A stretch of 64,000 nt of DNA from Streptomyces canus (GCF_030815415.1 NZ_JAUSWW010000001.1:10168001-10232000); one strand, 5' to 3'. Counted from the first letter of the stretch, positions 53,803 through 62,644 are shown. The notes: generated by a model not told the origin, from the letters alone. A program made the numbers and translations.

Positions 53803-54930
53803 ATGACTAGGCCAACGAGACATCAGCGGGCCCTGCCCGGGCATCCCGTGCGCGAGCAGGAGCGTCAAGGTAGGCGTCTCACCGGCCGGTCGCGGGCGAT
53901 CAGTGTGATCGTGGTGTGCGGCAGCCTGCTCCTGGTCACCCTCGTCACCGTGGTGGCTCCCCGGTACCTGCTGAGCTGGGACGCCCCGGCCACCCCTGCG
54001 TCGGAACGAGCGAAGGCAATCAACGACATCCGCACCACGCTGCTGCAGGGCCTGGCCGGTGTTGCCTTGCTGGTTGGCGCGTTCTTCACCTGGCGGCAGC
54101 TCCAGGTCAGCAGCCAGGGCCAGATCACCCAGCGTTTCACGGCAGCTGTGGAGCAGCTCGGCAGTACCAGCCCAGAAGTACGCTTCGGCGCGATCTTCGC
54201 CTTGGAACGCATCGCTGACGACTCGCAGTACGACCGCGTGACAATTGCGGAGGTGCTATGCGCGTTCGTCAAGCGCAATGGTCCTGCCGATCCGCTCGCT
54301 GAGCGTCCGGTGCCGCGGGACGCGGCTCACAAGCGTGAACTGGTCCTTGCTCGCAGCGGTGACGACCCTTTGCCAGTCCGCTCCGCTGACCGTCAAGCCG
54401 CTATGACAGTTCTCGGCCGTCGGGCGCGGGCGCCGTACCATCACGTGCTGGAACTGGACCGGACCGATCTGCGCGGGGCGAGGCTGGCCTTCGCCAACCT
54501 CGTTGGTGCCGACTTGCACTACAGCGACCTCTCGGATGTGAATCTGGAGAGCGCAGACCTGCGAGGCGCCGATCTGACCAGCGTATGGCTGGCTGGGGCT
54601 TTCCTTCGCGACGCCCAACTGCACCAGGCCGACCTGCGGTCCGCGATTTTGTGGCACACCCGTCTTGAAGGGGCCGACCTGAGGGCAACGGACCTGACTG
54701 GCGCCGAACTCACCGGGGCAGACCTCAACGGCACGCGACTCGATCAAGCCGACCTGCGTGGCGCCGACCTGACCGGCACCGAAGCATCACGCGCCAGCCT
54801 GTCGGGGGCTGTCGCTGATGCCGCTACGATCTGGCCCGCCGGGTTCGATGCCGCAGCCGCCGGAGTCATCACGGACGATGGCAGTGCGCCACCGCTGCGG
54901 TCGCAGTCCTGGCACAACCTGCTGCAATGA
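53803..54930 (+). CDS. Pentapeptide-repeat membrane protein
   Basis: A 375-residue protein starting MTRPTRHQRALPGH. There are two membrane segments (AISVIVVCGSLLLVTLVTVVA and LLQGLAGVALLVGAFFTWRQL), a conserved cytoplasmic helical domain (ITQRFTAAVEQLGSTSPEVRFGAIFALERIADDS), and from about residue 215 some 25 A(D/N)LxG-type repeats (DLRGARLAFANLVGADLHYSDL...), which fold as a right-handed beta helix. This architecture is common in Streptomyces with unknown function. The decayed gene at 12946 is a paralogue. Confidence 0.9.
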   Translation: MTRPTRHQRALPGHPVREQERQGRRLTGRSRAISVIVVCGSLLLVTLVTVVAPRYLLSWDAPATPASERAKAINDIRTTLLQGLAGVALLVGAFFTWRQLQVSSQGQITQRFTAAVEQLGSTSPEVRFGAIFALERIADDSQYDRVTIAEVLCAFVKRNGPADPLAERPVPRDAAHKRELVLARSGDDPLPVRSADRQAAMTVLGRRARAPYHHVLELDRTDLRGARLAFANLVGADLHYSDLSDVNLESADLRGADLTSVWLAGAFLRDAQLHQADLRSAILWHTRLEGADLRATDLTGAELTGADLNGTRLDQADLRGADLTGTEASRASLSGAVADAATIWPAGFDAAAAGVITDDGSAPPLRSQSWHNLLQ

Positions 54931-55060
54931 ACACCCGTGCTGTCACTCCGTGGAGATCGCGCAAGGGGTCGAGTTCATCTCCGCTGAGCTGCGGGTGCAG
55001 TTCGTGGAGCCACTCGGCGGGGCGAGTCGTCTCGCCGAAGGGATTTCGATCGCTCAGCTG

Positions 55061-55300
55061 CTACCGGAACGGCTGCGAAGCCAGCCCGCACACCTCCGGC
55101 TCGGCATCCAGCCACATCAGGTGGCTCCGTTCCACCCACGGCTCGTAACCCACCCGCCTGGTACTGGTCGCAGCCCAGTACCAGCCAGAGAAATTCCGCG
55201 GCCCCCGATACGACGGGAATGCGCGTACTTGCCCGCTGACTCGAACCGGGTTGGCCACATTGCCTCAAGCGGCCCACTGCACAGTTCGCCCCGGACATCG
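55061..55300 (-). pseudogene. TnsA-like transposase endonuclease, N-terminal fragment
   Basis: VRAFPSYRGPRNFSGWYWAATSTRRVGYEPWVERSHLMWLDAEPEVCGLASQPFR corresponds to the segment of actinobacterial TnsA-like endonucleases with the catalytic Glu/Asp pair (WVERSHLM.LD). The remainder, with the second catalytic strand, does not follow. It may belong with the TnsC/TniB-like fragment at 21579. Confidence 0.6.
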
Positions 55301-55571
55301 GCCCAGGATTCCTCCTCCTCCACCAGCTACCCTCACTCGGCGCTGACCAGGTATAACGACGGTAAGTGGCAGGGACGGCTGGTACCTCGGAATGACGGAG
55401 ACACCGCATCAGATGCCCGAGGTTGAGCGAGACCTGCGACCAGATGCCTCACGGCGACCGGGACTGCCTCAATTTCACAGAGACAGGACACGAAGGCACG
55501 AATCCCTGATCCGGGCAGCCAACTGCCGATCGGGCCCTCAGCCGCGTGCTTGTAGTTCAGAGAAGGCCACG

Positions 55572-55875
55572 ACCACGAGACCCCCACCCCGGCCCGCTCC
55601 CGCACCGGACCTACTCCGCGCTGATAGGCGGGGCCGCTGGACGGGTCGCTGCTCGACATCACGGGCTGGCGGCCGGAAGAGATCGACGACGGCGCGACCC
55701 TGCCCACCGAACTCGGGCAGTTCCCCGGCGGGCGGTCGCTGTACGACCCGCGCCCCGGCGAGCCCCGCTCAGCGGGCCCGGGTGTGAGCTGCCGCTTCTA
55801 CTACTCCGGTGACACGCCCTGACCACAGCCCCGACCACCAGTCCGACCACGGCAGGTCAGCGTGGCGACGGACAA
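55572..55875 (+). pseudogene. Broken copy of the 30900 gene
   Basis: The sequence closely follows 30950-31245 (HPGPLPHRTY...ALIGG, ELGQFPGGRSLYDPRPGEPRS, CRFYYSGDTP) but has small indels near 55580 and 55634 that break the frame. It shares also the 3' flank with the intact locus. Confidence 0.8.
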
Positions 55876-56027
55876 TGGCGGCGATCCCTGGGCCGATACG
55901 CGTCTGGACCTGCGCGAGGCAGGGCTGAAGCCCCCCCGCACCGGTCGGCGACGCAAGGCCGGGGTGATCGACCTGTCCTGCATCTCGCAGCTTGTCCTTC
56001 GCGCGATCTGAATGTGATCCTTCGAGC

Positions 56028-56243
56028 ATGACAACGCGACGACGCACCAAGGCGGAGCGAGATGAGACCACGGTTGAGATCGGTTTCACCGTGGTCAGCG
56101 CATGCTTTCTGGGCGGCCTCGTATTCGCAGCCATGATCTTTGCCTTGAACCTGCCTCCGGCAGTCGCAGGCGTCGTCGCCGGAGTCGTCGGGTTGGTCCG
56201 TGTCGTTCATGTCCTCTGGCGCTACGAGGAGCGGCGCCACTGA
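56028..56243 (+). CDS. Small two-helix membrane protein
   Basis: A 71-residue protein starting MTTRRRTKAERDETTVEIGF, with two hydrophobic segments (TVVSACFLGGLVFAAMIFAL and AVAGVVAGVVGLVRVVHVLW) and a basic end. The ribosome site is weak. A strong terminator follows 41 bases after the stop. No family recognised. Confidence 0.5.
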   Translation: MTTRRRTKAERDETTVEIGFTVVSACFLGGLVFAAMIFALNLPPAVAGVVAGVVGLVRVVHVLWRYEERRH

Positions 56244-56284
56244 CGCTTCGGCACGGACCGCAGCCTCACCTCACAGATCAACGC

Positions 56285-56311
56285 AGTGGCCCCGCCTCCG
56301 GCGGGGCCACT
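56285..56311 (+). terminator. Strong hairpin terminator
   Basis: AGTGGCCCCGCC (56285-56296) and GGCGGGGCCACT (56300-56311) pair perfectly with a TCC loop, just after the small membrane protein gene. Confidence 0.75.
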
Positions 56312-56436
56312 GCCACAACCAATGCACCCCGACGCAGAGTTGACGCTCCAGGTTGACCTTCCACACCTCGTGTCCATCACCACACGACACCCTGCTGACC
56401 TGCAAATACCGGAGCGAGATCTAGATAAGCCCGTAC

Positions 56437-57000
56437 GTGGCGGCGAAGCCGTACAGGCTGCTCCTGCAGGCGCTGGGCAGGTCGTCGAAGGTGGCGATCG
56501 CCAAGTACGCCTGGTCGGGCCGGGGACGCCTGGGACTGCTGCGGGTGCGTGACGAGGCGATCGTTCTGCATGCGATGCGCTGGCCGGACGAGGTCCGCGA
56601 TCCGGCTGCCGTCGACCCGCCACACGAGGCGGTGTCACAGGAGGAGATCGAGGGGGCGCTCGCCCTCATCGACCGCATGAGTCGGGAGGACCTCGAGGGC
56701 CCTGAGCTCACGGACACCTATACCGACGCCCTGGCGGAGATCATCGAGGCGAAACGGGAGGAGAAGCCTCTTCCCGATGTCCCGGAGCCGGAGCAGCCGG
56801 GCAAGGTCCTCGATCTCATGGCCGCTCTGACCGCGTCCGTCCAGCAGGCCAAGGCCTCCCGTGGTGAGGACGACGACGTCCATGAGATGCCGAAGCAGAA
56901 GACCGCGAAGAAGCAGCCGGCGAAGAAGACCGTCGCGAAGAAGACCACGAAGAAGACAGCGGCGAAGAAGACGACGGCACGCCGGCCACGCAGCGCCTGA
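56437..57000 (+). pseudogene. ku: Second ku, 5'-truncated
   Basis: From VAAKPYRLLLQALGRSSKVAIAKYAWSGRGRLGLL to the KKT-rich tail and RRPRSA it is highly similar to residues 118-305 of the intact Ku. The first 117 residues are missing; unrelated sequence begins just before 56437. The C-terminal half contains part of the ring and the tail only, so a functional Ku is unlikely. The downstream flank is also shared with the intact copy (TTGTCCGGCCGTGCGGAGG). Confidence 0.9.
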
Positions 57001-57122
57001 TGGGCACCTTGTCCGGCCGTGCGGAGGGAAATGGGCGTTCGGCTCCCGCCCCGTGACCCACGAGCCGGGGCGGGGGCCCCGCTTCCCGTGACCCGGCAGC
57101 CGCGGATCACGTTGCGCCGGAC

Positions 57123-57320
57123 ATGGACGGCTACGACCACCTCGATCTCGACGAGATCGACTTCGCACCCCTCGAGGGCGCCGCGGAACGGCTGGCCTTG
57201 CTCACCTTGGAAGAGGCCCAGGACGTGCTCCGGCTGCTGCTGACCGTCGCGCAGGAGGGAGGCCCGGTATCGCCGGAGGCGGCGCGGGAGATCGCGGCCC
57301 GCATCCCCTCAGAGAACTGA
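57123..57320 (+). CDS. Small acidic hypothetical protein
   Basis: A 65-residue protein starting MDGYDHLDLDEIDFAPLEGAAERLALLTLEEAQDVLRLLLTVAQEGG. It is predicted all-helical, with no membrane segment and no recognised family. It follows the truncated ku by 120 bases; the intact ku has no such gene after it. Confidence 0.5.
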   Translation: MDGYDHLDLDEIDFAPLEGAAERLALLTLEEAQDVLRLLLTVAQEGGPVSPEAAREIAARIPSEN

Positions 57321-57654
57321 CGCCGGCGGGACCGGCGGGCGGGTCAGCCGCGCGTGCTGACGTAACCCACGCCCGGACCCCACTTCTCCTCGACCGGGGC
57401 CATGCACCACTGGCACAGCGGTTTCTCTGGGGCTAACCGTGTGGCATTGGCGTACACAAGGAGCGTTCGCTCAGCTCAGCGGTACGGCTCACACTGTAGT
57501 GATTGCAACAGGTGTAGCGGGATCGCTGAAACGAGGGATTCACGTCGCCTGCACGAGGTGGGGACGCTTCGCCACCCAGTGCTCGCCGGTCACCGGCGCA
57601 GATTGGACTTTCGGCAGTGGTCGGACGGCGCCCGATGTCCGTACCGTCACCTTC
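57321..57654. other. Upstream region of the histidine kinase gene
   Basis: The kinase frame is open from 57439, but the N-terminal part read there has no kinase-like or membrane character, so I treat it as untranslated. No other gene recognised. Confidence 0.35.
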
Positions 57655-59097
57655 GTGAACAGCACAAGGATCAACGTTGGGACTGCGACCGGAACCGCTG
57701 TTTTACGGCGGGCACTTGGTCCTGGGACCATTTTTACAGCGACTACCGCGTTGGCTGCCGGTCTGAGCGTGATGAACCTGTGGTGGGCTGTTCCGACTGC
57801 CATCGCCGCGTTCCTGGCAGGACGACGGCCGGGACGGACGGCGCCGACAGCGCTCGCCCTGGTCGCGATACTCGCGGCCAGCGTGGTGGCCTTGTCCGTC
57901 GTTCCTGCTTGGCTCCCCCTTGCCGGCCGCTTTGTGACAGTGGTGGTTGCCGCCACGATGCTGCCCTGGTTCGCGGGCCGGTTCTGGTGCCAGTATCAGC
58001 AGCTTGTCCGGGCCGGGTGGGAGCGCGCCGATCAGCTGCAACGCGAGCAGCAGCTGATCGCTGATCAAGCTCGGCTGCGCGAGCGGGCACGTATCGCCCA
58101 GGACATGCATGACGTACTCGGACATGACCTCAGCCTGATCGCCCTGTCGGCCGGCGCACTCAAACTCGCGCCGGACCTTGAAGAACACCACCAAAAGGCT
58201 GCAGGGGACATCCGAGCCAGAGCCGCGGCCGCGGTGGAGCGTCTCGGCGAGGTGATCGGTGTCCTGCGTGAGGAGACCGACACAACGCCGATGGACCCCG
58301 ACAACTCCAGCCTCACGAGTTTGACTTCCGAGGCTTCCGCGGCTGGCCTCACGGTGGAGTTGCGCATCGACGGCGAGGCGGACGAGGTGCCGCCCATGGC
58401 CAAACGGGCGGCTCACCGGGTCGTGCAGGAAGCTCTGACCAACGTTGCCAAGCACGCGTCCGGCGCGACCGCGACTGTCCACGTGACGCATACGACAGCA
58501 GAAACAAAAGTCGTGGTGGAGAACGGCCCGCCATCGTCTCCGGCCGACCAGCGGCCGCGGCTTGGGAGTGGAGGGCGTGGCCTTATCGGTCTCGAAGAAC
58601 GTATGCGGTTGACCGGCGGTTCATTCGGCCACGGCCCAAACGACGGAGGCTACGCAGTCGTCGCGCGTATCCCGCACACCCCCTCGCCGCCGCTCGCGCC
58701 CGCAGCCTCTCGCGGTGACGAGTTGCCGCAGGAACATCGCCGCGCTCGGCGCCGGGTCGGCCGGGCCCTGGTCGCCGCCGTCATGGTGCCCCTCGTGACA
58801 GGAGCTTTGCTGAGCGGAGCTCTCATGGGATGGGAGATGCTGTCGGCGTCGCAGTCGGTCCTGGACCCACGTGACTACTCCCGCCTGCATGTGGGGCAAG
58901 ATCGTTCCGAGGTGCAGCGTTTCCTGCCGGACCGGCAGACGAACTATCGACCGCTGACTGCCGAGGCGACGGGAGACGGCATAACGTGCGAGTACTACGC
59001 GTTGACGGCCGACCGGTTCGACGACCGGTCCGGCGACGCCTATCAGCTCTGTTTCCGGAAGGACACCCTGGTGTCCCTGGATACGATCACCCCGTGA
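57655..59097 (+). CDS. NarL-type sensor histidine kinase with extra C-terminal domain
   Basis: About 480 residues if started at GTG 57655, chosen because the membrane part begins soon after; no ribosome site is seen and earlier starts are possible. Four or so membrane segments (FTATTALAAGLSVMNLWWAV...) precede the HisKA_3 domain with the phospho-His in ARIAQDMHDVLGHDLSLIAL (about residue 152) and a HATPase_c domain with VVQEALTNVAKHA and GGRGLIGLEERM. Beyond the kinase come another membrane segment (VGRALVAAVMVPLVTGALLSG) and a 90-residue domain (DYSRLHVGQDRSEVQRFLPDR), probably outside, which could sense a signal. The partner response regulator follows eight bases later. Confidence 0.88.
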   Translation: MNSTRINVGTATGTAVLRRALGPGTIFTATTALAAGLSVMNLWWAVPTAIAAFLAGRRPGRTAPTALALVAILAASVVALSVVPAWLPLAGRFVTVVVAATMLPWFAGRFWCQYQQLVRAGWERADQLQREQQLIADQARLRERARIAQDMHDVLGHDLSLIALSAGALKLAPDLEEHHQKAAGDIRARAAAAVERLGEVIGVLREETDTTPMDPDNSSLTSLTSEASAAGLTVELRIDGEADEVPPMAKRAAHRVVQEALTNVAKHASGATATVHVTHTTAETKVVVENGPPSSPADQRPRLGSGGRGLIGLEERMRLTGGSFGHGPNDGGYAVVARIPHTPSPPLAPAASRGDELPQEHRRARRRVGRALVAAVMVPLVTGALLSGALMGWEMLSASQSVLDPRDYSRLHVGQDRSEVQRFLPDRQTNYRPLTAEATGDGITCEYYALTADRFDDRSGDAYQLCFRKDTLVSLDTITP

Positions 59098-59104
59098 GCG
59101 TTCG

Positions 59105-59324
59105 ATGATCCGGGTGCTGATCGCCGATGACGAGCCGATGATCCGGGCAGGGGTGCGCGCCGTACTTGCCACGGATCCGGATATCGAAGTCGTCGCCGAG
59201 GCCGTCGACGGGCACGACGCCGTGGAACTAGTCCGGCGCCATCGTCCCGAGGTGGCCGTACTCGATATCCGCATGCCGGGGATCAACGGCATCGACGCCG
59301 CCGCGGAAATCCGCAACACAGTGC
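59105..59324 (+). pseudogene. NarL-type response regulator truncated by IS3
   Basis: MIRVLIADDEPMIRAGVRAVLATDPDIEVVAEA...AVLDIRMPGINGIDAAAEIRNTV is the first half of a receiver domain with the acidic pair and the phospho-Asp. At 59325 the IS3 end begins, so the rest of the receiver and the LuxR-type HTH are lost. The kinase therefore lacks its cognate output here. Confidence 0.9.
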
Positions 59325-59357
59325 TGAAGCTTCCCCGTGATCTTGGACACTCGATGC

Positions 59358-60251
59358 TTACGCCACGAGGGCGTGTTGTTGTTCCAGACGCTGCCGGGTC
59401 TCCAGCGGAGTGAGGTAGCCCCAGAGCGGATGGCGGCGCAGGCGCTGCCGGTTGTAGAAGGTCTCGACGAAAGCGAAGATGTCCGCGCGGGCGCTGGCAC
59501 GGTCGGGCCAGCGGCGGGTTCCGAGCTCCGCCTTCAGTAGAGCGAAGAACGACTCGGCGGCGGCGTTGTCGAAGCATGAGCCGGTGCGGCCCATGCTCTG
59601 CCGTAGTCCCAACTGGCGTATTTCACACCGTAGTTCGTCCGAGGTGTATTCACTGCCGCGGTCCGAATGCACGATGCAGCCGGGCTGGAGCCGGCCACGT
59701 CCGGCAGCCATGCCCAGTGCGTCCACGACCAAGGATGCGCGGTGGTGGTCGGCCATCGAGTAGCCGACGATCTCGCGGGTTGCGAGGTCCAGCCAGGTCG
59801 CCAGATACAGCCAGCCCTCGTCGGTGGGGATGTAGGTGATGTCGCCGACGAGCTTCACCCCGGGCGCCGGTGCGGTGAAGTCGCGGGCGATCAGATCCGG
59901 GGCGGGCACCGCCCTTTTGGCCGGGCGGGTCAGACCCTTTCGCCTGCGCCGTGTGACGCCGCTGATGCCGCGTTCACGCATGACGCGCTCGATCCGTTTG
60001 CGGTTCACGCGGTGTCCGAGCCGGCGCAGTCCGGCGTGGATGCGCGGCACTCCGTAGGCGCCGCGGGAGGCGAGGTGCAGCACGGTGATCTCGTGCGCCA
60101 GGACATCGTCCGCGGCCTGCTTCGCCCGCCTGGTCTTCTCACCGGCCAGCCATGCGTAGAAGGAGGAGCGGGCCACCTTCAGCAGCCGGCACAGCAGAGC
60201 AACATGGTGGGTGGTCTTCTCCGCCTCGATGAACGCGTACACCTGGCTCAT
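59358..60251 (-). CDS. IS3-family OrfB transposase
   Basis: A 297-residue intact protein: HTH_21 region (AYGVPRIHAGLRRLGHRVNRKRIERVMRERGI), then an rve integrase core with Asp in KLVGDITYIPT, Asp in IVHSDRGSEYTS and Glu in CFDNAAAESFFALLKAEL. Its start overlaps the OrfA stop (ATGA). Confidence 0.93.
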   Translation of the reverse strand: MSQVYAFIEAEKTTHHVALLCRLLKVARSSFYAWLAGEKTRRAKQAADDVLAHEITVLHLASRGAYGVPRIHAGLRRLGHRVNRKRIERVMRERGISGVTRRRRKGLTRPAKRAVPAPDLIARDFTAPAPGVKLVGDITYIPTDEGWLYLATWLDLATREIVGYSMADHHRASLVVDALGMAAGRGRLQPGCIVHSDRGSEYTSDELRCEIRQLGLRQSMGRTGSCFDNAAAESFFALLKAELGTRRWPDRASARADIFAFVETFYNRQRLRRHPLWGYLTPLETRQRLEQQHALVA

Positions 60252-60553
60252 CGATCGCTCTCCTTCGCGAAGAAGACCGCCGCTTTTCGCAGCACCTCAA
60301 TCGTCTCCGCCTGCTCGGCGGCCAGCCTCCGCAACCGGCGCAGCTCTTCACGCTCGGCCGTCGTCAGCTCTCCCGGCGCCCCCTGCCCGCGGTCGATCTC
60401 ATCCTGCTTGACCCAGTTCCGCAGGCCCTCGGCGCTGACCCCGAGCTGCCGGGCCACCTCGGTGACGGTCTTCCCGGAGGAACGCACGAGAGCGACTGCG
60501 TCCCGTTTGAACTCCTCCGTGTACCGCCTGCTGCGGTTGCTCTTACTTCCCAC
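60248..60553 (-). CDS. IS3-family OrfA
   Basis: A 101-residue protein starting MGSKSNRSRRYTEEFKRDAVALVRSSGKTVTEVARQLGVSAEGLRNWVKQ (Tnp_1 HTH) with a C-terminal leucine-zipper helix (LRRLAAEQAETIEVLRKAAVFF). It normally joins OrfB by -1 frameshifting. Confidence 0.9.
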   Translation of the reverse strand: MGSKSNRSRRYTEEFKRDAVALVRSSGKTVTEVARQLGVSAEGLRNWVKQDEIDRGQGAPGELTTAEREELRRLRRLAAEQAETIEVLRKAAVFFAKESDR

Positions 60554-60603
60554 CTGGCACTACTTCCTCTGGAACTCACGTCCCAGTCTCCAGGTGTCCA
60601 CGA

Positions 60604-62013
60604 TCAAGGGGAAGGTTCACCGGTGATGTCCAGGCGGTCTTTGACCAGGTGCCGGCATGCTCCCTCGATGATTCCGGTGGCGATCGGCCAGCCGCGTTCA
60701 AGGGCGGTGTCGTAGCGCAGGTGCTCGGCCTTGCCGGATAGGTAGTTCACGGCCTCGTCGATGCCCTTGCGCTGGGCGCCACGCAGTCCGGCGGCGCGGG
60801 CGGCTTCCTCGAGTGCGGCGACGGTCTGCTGCACGCCGCCGCCCAACAGAACGCGGGCGTGACGGGCGACCCAGCTCTCGGCGGAGGCATCGCCGCTGTC
60901 GTGCAGGCACCAGGCCGCTCGCCACAGATATTCGAGCACGTGGATCAGGTCGACGATGATGTGGACGTCCACGCCGCGCTGCCGCGCTTCGGCCTTGATG
61001 AGGTCGATCTGATGGCGGGCCCCGTCGACCAGGACGACCCAGCAACGGCGGTGGCCGGGGTCGCGGTGCTCCGCCTGGTCAAACACGGCCGACACCACCT
61101 GCACGGCGGTGTCGGTCACCGAACCGCACAACCACTTCGACCGGGCCTTCGGCCCCTGGCGGCGCTCGGGCGCCGCGCCGTGGCCGGCGTCGTCTTGCCG
61201 GTCGGGGTCGGCGAAGATGTCGTCCACCGTGCGCGGCGCGGGCTCGGCATCGTAGACGGCTCCCAGGGTGGCCATCCGTTTCCTGCCGTGTTTCTCCCCG
61301 GACGCCAGCCGGGTCTTCATCGCGTTGCCTCCCTTGGCGGCTGCAGCCTTCGCGGTGTCCTCACGCAGTGCTTCGGGTCTTATCACCACGCCCTTGCCGT
61401 CGACCGACAAGATCAGCGGCGTGGTGTCGGTGCAGGGAGCCGGCACGACGGCGTCGTAGAACGCGTCGATGTCGACTGCGGCGCCGACGGCGAGTTCCTG
61501 GACCTGCCGGTGCCCGATTCCGGAGCCGGTGACGGCGTTGATCCGCTCGCAGGCGTCGGCGAAACTGCCGCGGGCGGACTCGATCGCGGCGAGCCTGGCC
61601 AGCCCGTGCGAGTGCATTGCGTCTGGAAGGTTCAGTAACGCGTCGGCCGGGTGTAGGTCCGCCACGCCCGCGCCGCGGTAGGCGATCCGGACCACGGTGA
61701 CCTTGCCGAACACCGTGGCCAGAATCCGGTGCCGACCCCGCTCGATCCTTGAGCGTCCGACACCGGCGGCGTCCACGACCTCCTCACGGCGCACCTCGTC
61801 CCTGGCCCGCAGGGTCAGGTGGTCCTGGAACAACTGCCGGGTGACCTCGCGCATCCGCGCACCCAGCAGATCCTCCAACTGTGCATGTGTCATCACCGCC
61901 GCCTGAGGGGCCGCCAGCTCCGCGCACGCCGCGGCGAACAGACTCGCCGAGGCGGCGAAGGCGTCCTCACACTCTGCGAGCGAAGCCTGGGCCGGCCCCA
62001 CCACGCTCACCAT
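60604..62013 (-). CDS. ISKra4-family transposase, C-terminally truncated
   Basis: A 469-residue frame identical in most of its length to copy 1 but without the frameshift (reads AVFDQAEHRDPGHRRCWVVLVDG). It keeps SVDGKGV, VDGARHQ and GIIEGACRHLVKDRLDITG, then ends in IS3-derived residues EPSP. The lost 45 residues follow the catalytic Glu, so activity is doubtful. Confidence 0.85.
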   Translation of the reverse strand: MVSVVGPAQASLAECEDAFAASASLFAAACAELAAPQAAVMTHAQLEDLLGARMREVTRQLFQDHLTLRARDEVRREEVVDAAGVGRSRIERGRHRILATVFGKVTVVRIAYRGAGVADLHPADALLNLPDAMHSHGLARLAAIESARGSFADACERINAVTGSGIGHRQVQELAVGAAVDIDAFYDAVVPAPCTDTTPLILSVDGKGVVIRPEALREDTAKAAAAKGGNAMKTRLASGEKHGRKRMATLGAVYDAEPAPRTVDDIFADPDRQDDAGHGAAPERRQGPKARSKWLCGSVTDTAVQVVSAVFDQAEHRDPGHRRCWVVLVDGARHQIDLIKAEARQRGVDVHIIVDLIHVLEYLWRAAWCLHDSGDASAESWVARHARVLLGGGVQQTVAALEEAARAAGLRGAQRKGIDEAVNYLSGKAEHLRYDTALERGWPIATGIIEGACRHLVKDRLDITGEPSP

Positions 62014-62644
62014 CCCTGCTTCCTGCCGTCGACCTTGAACAGCCCGGACGAAGGCTCCGCCAGGATCCCGCGCTCCACGAGCCTCTTCAGCTTCGAGCGC
62101 ATCCCCTCGACATGCCGCGGCTCGGTCCCCAGACCCAGGTGCTGGCAGACCTCTTTGCAGCGCATCGCCGCCCCCGAGGTCGCGAACAAAGCGATGATCC
62201 CCTGGTACTCCGGCGACATCACCGTCACGTCGAGCCCTGCCTCGGCCTTCACCAACGCCACAGCTACCCCGCCGGCACCCCCACCCGCGGCGTCCGCACC
62301 CCCACCCGCGGCTTCCGCGTCCGGCACCGGCGAAGACGGCGCGGCCAGCACCTCCTCCACCGTCTCGCGCGCGATCTGCAACCGCGCCAGCCGCTCCTCG
62401 GCCCGCGACAACTCTTCGGACAGACCGGCGATCTGCTCACGCAGCCGCTCGGCCTCGCCCAGCACCTCAGCCCGCCTGGCCTCCAACGCCTCCATCAACG
62501 ACGGCACATCACACCCACCCTCGCTCAGCACCCGCACGCCTCACGGCGGGCTCGACCCCGGCGACGGTAGGAGTCGGCACGACCAGCTACATCCCGAACC
62601 TCTGCGAATCACCCCAACGAGGCACCCTCGGAAGATCTGCACCC
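60620..62644 (-). mobile_element. ISKra4-family element, copy 2, one end lost
   Basis: The right end GATCTGCACCC (ending 62644) matches copy 1; the other end is missing where IS3 element 2 begins. Confidence 0.9.
62007..62537 (-). CDS. ISKra4 companion protein, second copy
   Basis: It is 176 residues, identical to the copy at 49042: N-terminal coiled coil, glycine-rich linker, C-terminal winged-helix-like domain. It overlaps the transposase start by seven bases. Confidence 0.8.
   Translation of the reverse strand: MRVLSEGGCDVPSLMEALEARRAEVLGEAERLREQIAGLSEELSRAEERLARLQIARETVEEVLAAPSSPVPDAEAAGGGADAAGGGAGGVAVALVKAEAGLDVTVMSPEYQGIIALFATSGAAMRCKEVCQHLGLGTEPRHVEGMRSKLKRLVERGILAEPSSGLFKVDGRKQGW

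Larger units (their letters stand above)
59325..60619 (-). mobile_element. IS3-family element 2
   Basis: The ends TGAAGCTTCCCCGTGATCTT (59325) and TGAACCTTCCCCTTGATCGT (complement, 60619) are inverted repeats. The flanking trinucleotides differ (TGC, CCG), and each side abuts a different truncated gene, which indicates an adjacent deletion or recombination between copies. Confidence 0.9.

Noticed and set aside
54975..55409. Minus-strand 144-codon frame as a gene
   Set aside because: The meaningful frame is the neighbouring one with the TnsA-like motif; this frame has no family character.
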